Shown here: positions 5,890 to 11,923 of the stretch, in pieces
Position numbering within the stretch: the stretch's first letter is position 1
How the letters are laid out: every line of letters starts with the position of its first letter
NCBI GenBank assembly: GCA_025449725.1
Contig: JANWIU010000132.1
Coordinates: 1-11,923 of the forward strand
DNA length: 11,923 bases
Direction: 5' to 3'
Source: Pseudobdellovibrio sp.
Lineage (GTDB): Bacteria; Bdellovibrionota; Bdellovibrionia; Bdellovibrionales; Bdellovibrionaceae
Position numbers and translations under genes: made by a program
The notes under the pieces: generated by a model
The model's input: the letters and a program-made list of their open reading frames with translations, nothing else
Told to the model about the DNA's origin: nothing
Databases searched by the model: none

Positions 5890-7161
5890 TTACTTGGCGA
5901 AATTATATTTCGATAACCATTCATCGTGTTGTTTTAAGTTCGGCCCCATTAGAACCACTGACATTTTCGACAAATCATAATGGTGGCGAATGTATTCTTT
6001 CATGGACTTCTCGCTGACTTTTTCGATTTCAGCAATAACACTGTCTACAGGGCGATAAGTTTTGTAGATCATTTCATTTATGCCCAAAGAAGACATGCGG
6101 TTTTCAATGTCGTCTGATCCCATTAAAAGCTGGCCGCGAACCTGTGTTTTATATAAATTAATATCACTTAGCTTTATGCCCTGCTTTTTAATTTTCAGCA
6201 TTTCATCGGCGATAATATTAATAACTCTTTTTACGTTTTTAGTATCTGTTCCGGCGTAAACAGTAATGTTTCCGGAATCGATATTTGTATTCAACGTCGA
6301 AAACACTGTATAGGCCAACCCCTGCTTTTCACGCACGGCCTGGTAAAGCCGCGATGTCATGCCACCGCCCAAAAGCGAATTTAAAATAAATGCTTCAAAA
6401 CGGTATTTGTCATAAAAGCTGGTCGAAGGAAGGCCTATAAGAATATGCGCCTGTTCCATTTCGCCTTCGATGATTCTACGGTGCACTTTAAAACGTGGAG
6501 CACGGCGGGCCTTCACTGTTTTGTACTTGCGGCGCGCTTTAAAAAACTTCTGGCACTGAATAACGAATTGGTCATGATCAACAGGGCCTGCGGCGCTGAT
6601 AATCAGGTTTTCGCCCTGATAAAAGTGTTTGTAAAATTCAAACACCTTTTTTTGGGTCATCTTTTCAATCGTAAAACTTTTCCCTAAGATTTGACGGCCC
6701 AACGGATGATTTTTATAAACGCCTTCAAAGAAGTAATCGTAAATAATATCTTCCGGTGTGTCGTCGCTCATGGCGATTTCTTGAAGAATAACTTTTTTCT
6801 CAAGTTCGAAATCTTTTTTTGAAATTTTCATGTTGCAGACAAGGTCTGCCAACACTTCTAAACCGATCTTCCAGTCTTCTTTTAAAACAAGACAGTGGTA
6901 GTTCGTGTATTCACGCGTGGTGTACGCATTAAGGTCACCACCGAGAGATTCCAAAGAGTTTGCAATTTGATAGGCGTTGCGGGTTTTAGTGCCCTTAAAA
7001 ACGAGGTGTTCAACAAAGTGAGAAAGCCCCACGTCACTTTCATTCTCATCACGTGTACCGGTTAGAACCCAAACACCGATAGAAACGGACTTTGAGTGCG
7101 GATGTTGTTCGGTAACAATTCGCACTCCATTAGAAAGAACTGATTTTTTAAAGGCGCTCAT
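5890..7161 (-). CDS. M16 family zinc metallopeptidase (processing-peptidase-like)
   Basis: A 423-residue insulinase/pitrilysin-type protease of the single-unit (PqqL/YmxG, mitochondrial processing peptidase beta) kind. The inverted zinc motif HFVEH is at residues 48-52 in SHFVEHLVFKGT, with the third ligand probably Glu128 in VILQEIAM, 75 residues on. NAYTTREYTNYH follows the motif as expected. The C-terminal half carries GGGMTSRLYQAVREKQGLAY (265-284), the substrate-side Arg/Tyr region. No signal peptide, so cytoplasmic. The frame opens seven codons earlier at a TTG (7180-7182) that abuts the pnp stop; I prefer the ATG at 7159-7161 because MSAFKKSVLSNGVRIV matches the family start, though neither has a clear ribosome site. 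It lies 21 nt after pnp, a common arrangement. Its natural substrate cannot be read from sequence. Confidence 0.93.
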   Translation of the reverse strand: MSAFKKSVLSNGVRIVTEQHPHSKSVSIGVWVLTGTRDENESDVGLSHFVEHLVFKGTKTRNAYQIANSLESLGGDLNAYTTREYTNYHCLVLKEDWKIGLEVLADLVCNMKISKKDFELEKKVILQEIAMSDDTPEDIIYDYFFEGVYKNHPLGRQILGKSFTIEKMTQKKVFEFYKHFYQGENLIISAAGPVDHDQFVIQCQKFFKARRKYKTVKARRAPRFKVHRRIIEGEMEQAHILIGLPSTSFYDKYRFEAFILNSLLGGGMTSRLYQAVREKQGLAYTVFSTLNTNIDSGNITVYAGTDTKNVKRVINIIADEMLKIKKQGIKLSDINLYKTQVRGQLLMGSDDIENRMSSLGINEMIYKTYRPVDSVIAEIEKVSEKSMKEYIRHHYDLSKMSVVLMGPNLKQHDEWLSKYNFAK

Positions 7162-7182
7162 TTCGGTACGACTGTATCTCAA

Positions 7183-9282
7183 TTACTGAGTTAACAAAGC
7201 TTTACGAGAAAGCTTAATACGGCCTGCACGGTCTACTTCAAGAACTTTTACGTCGATCGTTTCGCCTTCTTTAAGTACGTCCGTCACTTGACGAACGCGC
7301 TCGTTAGCGATTTCAGAGATATGTAAAAGACCTTGTGTGTTCGGCAGAATTTCAACGAAGGCTCCGAATTCAGCAATTTTCATCACTTTACCAGAGTACA
7401 CTTTGCCGACTTCAGCTTCAGCGCAGATCGCTTCGATCATCGCAATTGCTTTTTTAGTTGCTTGTGGATCAGCAGAAGCGATGTTGATTGTTCCGTCGTC
7501 TTGAATGTCAATTTTAACGCCGGTTTGTTCAGTAATAGAACGAATCGTTTTACCGCCTGAACCGATAACTTCACGGATTTTGTCCGGTTTAATTTTGATA
7601 GTTTCAATACGTGGAGCAAATTCAGAAATTTCTCCGCGAGGAGTTTTCATCACTTTTTCCATCTCGTTTAAGATGTGAACGCGGCCGTCTTTAGCCTGAT
7701 TCAATGCTGTTTCCATAACGGCAAAACTAACAGAGTCAATTTTGATATCCATTTGAATCGCGGTAATACCAGTAGAAGTACCGGCTACTTTGAAGTCCAT
7801 GTCTCCTAAGTGATCTTCGTCACCCAAGATATCAGTCAAGACAGCAAACTTGTCGCCTTCTTTAATAAGACCCATTGCCACTCCGGCAACGTTTCCTTTG
7901 ATTTTCACACCGGCATCAAGAAGCGCATGAGTAGCCGCGCAAACAGTTCCCATTGAGCTTGAACCGTTTGATTCAAGAACTTCACCCACGATACGAATCG
8001 TGTAAGGGAAAGTCGCGTGATCCGGAAGGATCGCTTTAACTGCGCGTTCTGCCAGGTTACCGTGACCGATTTCGCGGCGGCCTTGACCACCGAAACGACC
8101 TACCTCACCTACTGAGTATGGCGGGAAGTTGTAATGTAATAAAAATTTCTTTTTATAAGCGCCTGTGATGGCTTCGATATTTTGTTCATCATCGCCTGTA
8201 CCTAAAGTAACTGTACCTAAACACTGAGTTTCACCGCGTGTAAAAAGACCAGAACCGTGGGCGCGTGGCAAGATGCCAACTTCACAAGAAATCGGACGAA
8301 CAGTTTTTAAATCACGGCCATCAATACGAGAACCGGTATCTAAAATCATAGAACGTGCTACGCGGTATTTAACATCTTCAACAATTGCTGAAAGTTCTTT
8401 TTCGCGTTGAGATTTCAATTTGTCATCAGTGATTGAAGCCGTTAATGCTTCTTTAGCTGATTTTTTTGCAGCATCAAAACCGCCGTAACGGTCTTGTTTA
8501 ATTTTTTGTGACATTGCTTTTTGAATCAATGGCATCAAGTGATTTTCAGCAGTTGTTTTGAAATCTGCATCGATCACTTTCGGTGTGAAAGCCCGTTTTT
8601 GTTTCGAACCGGTTTTTTCACGTAATTCATCTTGAATTTGTAATAAAGGCATCAAAGACTGGTGACCGAATTTCAAGGCGGCTAAAGCATCTGCTTCAGT
8701 AATGAATTGGCATTCGCCTTCCACCATCAAAAGACCGTTTTTAGTTCCTGAAACGATGATGTCCATATCAGACTTCGCTTTTTGTTCAGGAGTCGGGTTT
8801 GCAATAAATTGTCCGTCTACGCGGCCAATCTGACAAGCCGCTGTTGGGCCCGCAAATGGAATATCAGAAATATGTAAAGCAGCAGAAGCACCGATTGAAG
8901 CTAAAATCTCAACCGGGAACGCGCCGTCAGCACTGAGGATAGACGCCACCACTTGGGTGTCGTTCATGTAACCTTCAGGGAATAATGGACGAATAGGACG
9001 GTCAACGAGACGTGCATTTAAAACTGATTCTGTGCTCGGTTTACCTTCGCGTTTAAAATAGCCGCCCGGAATCTTTCCGATGGCATAAAATTTTTCGATG
9101 AATTCTACAGTTAAAGGAAAAAAACCTTGATCAGGTTTTGGTTCTTTAGCTGATACCGCAGTAACGAGAACCATATTGTTTCCGCAAGAAACTAAAACCG
9201 AACCATCGGCTTGTTTTGCTAGGCGGCCTGTCTCGATTTTGATTTGATTGCCTGCGATTGTTGTTGTGACTGTGTTGATCAT
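7183..9282 (-). CDS. pnp: Polyribonucleotide nucleotidyltransferase (PNPase)
   Basis: Phosphorolytic 3'-5' exoribonuclease and polymerase central to mRNA decay. The 699 residues hold an RNase PH-like domain 1 (about 10-140, with YFKREG 75-80 at the RNA entry loop), a helical domain (about 145-305), a second RNase PH domain (about 315-545) with the catalytic run LGDEDHLGDMDFKVAGT (Asp488 and Asp494 matching E. coli Asp486 and Asp492), a KH domain with GSGG at 574-577, and an S1 domain (about 626-695). The ATG at 9280-9282 is preceded by AAGGAG at four bases; the frame stays open 16 codons further, but that extension runs through the intergenic hairpin and is not family-like. Preceded by rpsO and a hairpin, as in many bacteria where PNPase levels are set by cleavage of this leader. 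Confidence 0.98.
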   Translation of the reverse strand: MINTVTTTIAGNQIKIETGRLAKQADGSVLVSCGNNMVLVTAVSAKEPKPDQGFFPLTVEFIEKFYAIGKIPGGYFKREGKPSTESVLNARLVDRPIRPLFPEGYMNDTQVVASILSADGAFPVEILASIGASAALHISDIPFAGPTAACQIGRVDGQFIANPTPEQKAKSDMDIIVSGTKNGLLMVEGECQFITEADALAALKFGHQSLMPLLQIQDELREKTGSKQKRAFTPKVIDADFKTTAENHLMPLIQKAMSQKIKQDRYGGFDAAKKSAKEALTASITDDKLKSQREKELSAIVEDVKYRVARSMILDTGSRIDGRDLKTVRPISCEVGILPRAHGSGLFTRGETQCLGTVTLGTGDDEQNIEAITGAYKKKFLLHYNFPPYSVGEVGRFGGQGRREIGHGNLAERAVKAILPDHATFPYTIRIVGEVLESNGSSSMGTVCAATHALLDAGVKIKGNVAGVAMGLIKEGDKFAVLTDILGDEDHLGDMDFKVAGTSTGITAIQMDIKIDSVSFAVMETALNQAKDGRVHILNEMEKVMKTPRGEISEFAPRIETIKIKPDKIREVIGSGGKTIRSITEQTGVKIDIQDDGTINIASADPQATKKAIAMIEAICAEAEVGKVYSGKVMKIAEFGAFVEILPNTQGLLHISEIANERVRQVTDVLKEGETIDVKVLEVDRAGRIKLSRKALLTQ

Positions 9283-9300
9283 GTGACTCCTTAAAACTTT

Positions 9301-9322
9301 GAAGGCCCTTTCCCGGGCCTTC
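9301..9322 (-). promoter_or_regulatory. rpsO-pnp intergenic hairpin
   Basis: A perfect 8-bp stem (GAAGGCCC / GGGCCTTC) with a 6-nt loop lies 22 nt after the rpsO stop and 18 nt before the pnp ATG. The transcript continues AAAGUUUUAAGGAG, so the U-run is short and displaced, making a weak attenuator at best. By analogy with E. coli it may be a processing or autoregulation site in the pnp leader; that is inference. Confidence 0.65.
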
Positions 9323-9344
9323 GACTTCATTTTTCTTTTTTTGA

Positions 9345-9614
9345 TTATTTACGAATATCGAGAGCTGCAATCAGTTTTTCATAACGGCTTTGATCTTTTG
9401 ATTTTAAGTAATCCAAAAGTTTACGACGTTGATTTACTGATTTGATAAGACCTTGACGGCCATGATTATCTTTTTTGTGTGTAAGAAAGTGTCCAGACAA
9501 TTCGTTGATCTTTGCAGTCAACAAAGCGACTTGAACTTCCGGTGAACCGGTATCTAACTCACCAGTTTTGAATTTTTTTAAGATATCTGCTTTTTTTGTT
9601 TTTGTAACGGCCAT
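9345..9614 (-). CDS. rpsO: 30S ribosomal protein S15
   Basis: Binds the three-way junction in the central domain of 16S rRNA early in small-subunit assembly. The 89 residues are the usual length, and the family core is clear: TGSPEVQVALLTAKINELSGHF (22-43), then HKKDNHGRQGLIKSVNQRRKLLDYLK. AGGAG lies seven bases before the ATG. The gene lies between truB and pnp as in many bacteria. It has a 121-nt leader and may repress its own translation as S15 does elsewhere. Confidence 0.98.
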   Translation of the reverse strand: MAVTKTKKADILKKFKTGELDTGSPEVQVALLTAKINELSGHFLTHKKDNHGRQGLIKSVNQRRKLLDYLKSKDQSRYEKLIAALDIRK

Positions 9615-9735
9615 TAACGTTCTCCTGTTTTGTGTCTGTTTAAAGACGGTTTAAGTCCTCGCTATCGGCATGGCTGACGTATAGAAAAGACGAGCTCATT
9701 TTGTAACAATCTAATTGATATTATTCAAGTGATTT
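9615..9735 (-). promoter_or_regulatory. rpsO leader with possible promoter
   Basis: This is the only sizeable gap in the cluster. On the minus strand TTGAAT (9723-9728), 17 bases, TACAAA (9700-9705) is a fair but not strong promoter. The rest holds the short stem GTCT/AGAC and the ribosome site. Known S15 genes use such leaders for autoregulation; I cannot identify a specific S15-binding fold here. No U-run terminator for truB is seen. Confidence 0.35.
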
Positions 9736-10623
9736 TCAGTAATTGAAGACTCTTTTGATGGTAAATCCCTTACCCTCTTCCAGCCCTACCAAAGCCAGTA
9801 ACTTGCCCTTTTCTTCAGGCAAAATCTGAATGATCCGGTCGTCGGTAGGATTAAAACGCGCAATCAGCTGAGACCGTAGGCTATGGCTGATTTGCCCGTT
9901 TCTCATGAGGCCGGCGTCCTGCCCTTTAACCCTGATAGATTTAACACCTTTAAGGGCTGAATCGAGAGGAACCAATAAACTGCTCACTGTTGCAGCACCA
10001 AGAGCCTCGAATTCTTCTAAGGATTTGGCGTCGTCCAAATGAAAATTGTGAGAAGACGTTCTTTTAAGGCCGGTCATAGTAGCGCCACAGCCGATACTCT
10101 CACCCAATAGCTGCACCCAAGAACGGATAAAACTGCCTTTAGAACAGCTCAGGGAATATTCGGACGCACTGACTGATGTGATATTCCAGAACTTCATAAT
10201 TTTTGAAGGCTGTTCTATCTCTTCACCCGCCCGCGCGTATTCGTAAAGTTTTTTGCCATCAACTTTTTTGGCCGAAAACATCGGAATTGGTAAATTGAAA
10301 TCGCCTGCCAAAGACAAGGCCGTTTTAGTGACTTCATCAGGTGCCGTTGTAACCGGTTTTTCTGAAAGTACTTTCCCTGTAGAATCAAGAGTGTCGGTTG
10401 TAACACCTAACTTTAAACTGACCTGGTAAGATTTATCACCTTCCGTCACATAAGCGCTAAGCTTAGTTGCTTCACCGATTAAAAGAACCATCAGGCCGCT
10501 GGCTAAAGGATCAAGCGTGCCGGAGTGGCCCACTTCTTTTGTACCTAAAATACGGCGAACCCGGGCCACAACATCATGACTGGTGAGGCCGCTGGGTTTA
10601 TTCACAAGTAATAAACCGTTCAA
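9736..10623 (-). CDS. truB: tRNA pseudouridine(55) synthase TruB
   Basis: Converts U55 to pseudouridine in the T-loop of tRNAs and acts as an RNA chaperone. The 295-residue protein starts GLLLVNKPSGLTSHDVV and has the catalytic motif GHSGTLDPLASG at 32-43 with Asp38 as nucleophile. Also seen are KSYQVSLKLG (Tyr66), MFSAKKVDGKKLYEYAR at 115-131 and CSKGSFIRS 160-168, where Ser-Phe replaces the common Thr-Tyr. The C-terminal 70 residues fit a PUA-like domain. The start is TTG at 10621-10623, overlapping the rbfA stop (TTGA), with AGAGG seven bases upstream inside rbfA. Translational coupling to rbfA is likely. Confidence 0.97.
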   Translation of the reverse strand: MNGLLLVNKPSGLTSHDVVARVRRILGTKEVGHSGTLDPLASGLMVLLIGEATKLSAYVTEGDKSYQVSLKLGVTTDTLDSTGKVLSEKPVTTAPDEVTKTALSLAGDFNLPIPMFSAKKVDGKKLYEYARAGEEIEQPSKIMKFWNITSVSASEYSLSCSKGSFIRSWVQLLGESIGCGATMTGLKRTSSHNFHLDDAKSLEEFEALGAATVSSLLVPLDSALKGVKSIRVKGQDAGLMRNGQISHSLRSQLIARFNPTDDRIIQILPEEKGKLLALVGLEEGKGFTIKRVFNY

Positions 10624-11048
10624 TCAATGTCCTCTTCGTCTAGACGGGCTTTGATAGTCGGATCTTTAGAGATTTCAGAAATTAATTTTTCGATTTTAAG
10701 AATTTTTTCAGTGGTTTCGTCATTGTAGAAAGTCAGTTTCGGGCAATAACGCATTTTCATAATGTGAGCGATTTCGTCCTGAATATCGCCGGCCCAGCTT
10801 TGTAAAACTTCTGCCGCATCAACTTCTTTTTTGTCATCAGTATCAGGTGCACCTTTTACGTCATTCGCTGGCGCGAAATAAGTTACAAAAATTTGCGCAT
10901 GACGGAAGTCAGCGGGCATCTGAACGCGGGTTACAGTTACAACACCCGGTAAGTCATGACGAAGCTGGCGGATAATAAAACCCGATACAACTTCCTGCAC
11001 TTCTTTTTCTACGCGGGCCTTGCGGCGTCCGTCGCCCATGTTCTTCAT
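10620..11048 (-). CDS. rbfA: Ribosome-binding factor A
   Basis: A small KH-like protein that binds the immature 30S subunit near the 5' end of 16S rRNA and aids late maturation and cold adaptation. The 142 residues show the family pattern: RRKARVEKEVQEVVSGFI, VTVTRVQMPADFRHAQIFVTYF (37-58), MKMRYCPKLTFYND (97-110) and a C-terminal helix. A charged stretch at 61-77 (ANDVKGAPDTDDKKEVD) makes it slightly longer than E. coli RbfA. The ATG at 11046-11048 has AGGG six bases upstream; a second ATG three codons on is possible. It follows infB by 28 nt and overlaps the truB start. Confidence 0.96.
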   Translation of the reverse strand: MKNMGDGRRKARVEKEVQEVVSGFIIRQLRHDLPGVVTVTRVQMPADFRHAQIFVTYFAPANDVKGAPDTDDKKEVDAAEVLQSWAGDIQDEIAHIMKMRYCPKLTFYNDETTEKILKIEKLISEISKDPTIKARLDEEDID

Positions 11049-11069
11049 TGTTTACCCTGGTCAAAACCT

Positions 11070-11090
11070 TCGCGGCTTATGTGGCCGCGA
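11070..11090 (-). promoter_or_regulatory. Hairpin enclosing the infB stop codon
   Basis: A perfect 7-bp stem (TCGCGGC / GCCGCGA on the minus strand), with a 7-nt loop CACATAA that contains the infB TAA, stands 21 nt before the rbfA ATG. The following AAGGTTTTG is a poor U-run. It might slow ribosomes, block exonucleases or tune rbfA translation; no role is proven. Confidence 0.55.
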
Positions 11091-11923
11091 CCGGAGTTAA
11101 TTCTCTTGCGATTTCTTCTTTAGTGTACGCTTCAATTGTGTCGCCAACTTTAATGTCGTTGAAGTTTTCAATACCGATACCGCATTCGAAGCCATCAGCG
11201 ACTTCTTTTGCGTCATCTTTGAAACGTCTCAATGACCCTAACTTGCCCTCAAAAACAATTTTACCGTCACGAACGAGGCGTAAGCTGTTCGAACGCTGAA
11301 TTTTTCCTGATGTAACGAAGCAACCGGCGATAACTCCCATTTTAGGAACAGTAAAGGTGTTACGCACTTCTGCAGTACCCATCACTTTTTCCACCACTTG
11401 CGGAGTTAAAAGACCAGTCATGGCTTTTTTGATTTCATCCATCATTTCGTAAACAATTGTGTAAGTACGAATGTCGACGCCCAACTGTTTTGCTTTTGCA
11501 GCGGCGTTGTTATCAGGACGAACGTTAAAACCAATGACAATTCCTTTCGAGGTATGCGCTAACATCACGTCATTTTCAGTGATTCCGCCTACAGCCGAAT
11601 GAATAACTTTATTTTTAACTTCAACCGACGTCATTTTGTTCAACATACCTTGAATAGCTTCAAGAGAACCGTGAACGTCAGATTTTAAAACGATATTGAA
11701 TTCTTTAATGTCGCCTTGAGTGACTTTCAAGAACATATCTTCCAAAGAAATTTTCTTACCGGAATTATCCGCCAAAGTTTTTGCTTTTCGGATATCAACA
11801 ACTTCTTCAGCCGTTTTTTCGTCAAGAACTACGTCAAATCTGTCGCCGGCGGAAGGAACTCCGTCAAGCCCCAGGACCTCAACAGGTAATCCCGGAGTCA
11901 CCACATCTACCCGTTCGCCTTTA
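11077..11923 (-). CDS. infB: Translation initiation factor IF-2, C-terminal 282 residues (partial at window edge)
   Basis: IF-2 is the GTPase that delivers initiator fMet-tRNA to the 30S subunit and promotes subunit joining. The GTPase domain lies outside the window. What is seen: the end of the domain after it (TPGLPVEVLGLDGVPSAGD), then domain III with FNIVLKSDVHGSLEAIQGML and GGITENDVMLAHTSKGIVIGFNVRP. This is followed by a connecting helix and the fMet-tRNA-binding C2 domain (GTAEVRNTFTVPKMGVIAGC, SLRRFKDDAKEVADGFECGI, NFNDIKVGDTIEAY). The sequence ends ARELTPVAAT. The frame is open to the right edge. Its stop is inside a hairpin, and rbfA follows after 28 nt, giving the usual infB-rbfA-truB order. 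Confidence 0.98.
   Translation of the reverse strand, partial: KGERVDVVTPGLPVEVLGLDGVPSAGDRFDVVLDEKTAEEVVDIRKAKTLADNSGKKISLEDMFLKVTQGDIKEFNIVLKSDVHGSLEAIQGMLNKMTSVEVKNKVIHSAVGGITENDVMLAHTSKGIVIGFNVRPDNNAAAKAKQLGVDIRTYTIVYEMMDEIKKAMTGLLTPQVVEKVMGTAEVRNTFTVPKMGVIAGCFVTSGKIQRSNSLRLVRDGKIVFEGKLGSLRRFKDDAKEVADGFECGIGIENFNDIKVGDTIEAYTKEEIARELTPVAAT

Noticed and set aside
7183..9330. Longer PNPase start at 9330
   Set aside because: The extension encodes the intergenic hairpin, and a strong AAGGAG site precedes the ATG at 9280-9282, where family homology begins.

Overview
This window is a stretch of ordinary bacterial core genome with a small accessory patch in the middle. Moderate GC, many lysine-rich proteins, lipoprotein and outer-membrane-style secreted proteins, and the gene order infB-rbfA-truB-rpsO-pnp-(M16 peptidase)-dut suggest a Gram-negative proteobacterial-type organism. 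Bdellovibrio and its relatives are my best guess. That guess rests on remembered synteny and style, not on a search.

Reading along the minus strand from the right edge: the C-terminal part of infB (translation initiation factor IF-2, cut by the window end), rbfA, truB (TTG start overlapping the rbfA stop), a 121-nt leader, rpsO, a GC-rich hairpin, pnp, an M16 zinc peptidase and dut. This is the classical translation / RNA-maturation / RNA-decay cluster. The gaps are short or overlapping, so most of it is probably co-transcribed, with hairpins at the infB and rpsO ends and a possible extra promoter before rpsO. Downstream of dut, a good sigma70-like promoter drives a lipoprotein built from two tandem repeats with paired cysteines.

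Next comes a divergent or convergent patch. Two plus-strand genes (an unrecognised 170-codon protein and a Yip1-like five-helix membrane protein) touch end to end. Just beyond the Yip1-like gene lies a second, diverged copy of its last 26 codons (4667-4744), preceded immediately by a 23-bp imperfect inverted repeat (4581-4603 / 4643-4665). This is the most unusual structure in the window. It looks like the scar of a recombination, an insertion, or the decay of a tandem paralogue. Leftwards on the minus strand follow a membrane-hairpin protein with two split CxxC pairs, a secreted SH3 + beta-barrel-like protein with a possibly leaderless GTG start, then mutL and miaA (partial). mutL and miaA are a widespread pair; here they overlap by 17 nt if the TTG start of miaA is right.

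I found no phage, toxin-antitoxin, CRISPR, tRNA or rRNA gene, no complete transposon and no obvious new defence or biosynthetic system. The points of interest are the duplicated gene end with its inverted repeat, the repeat lipoprotein, unusual starts and promoters, and post-transcriptional hairpins in the rpsO-pnp and infB-rbfA junctions.
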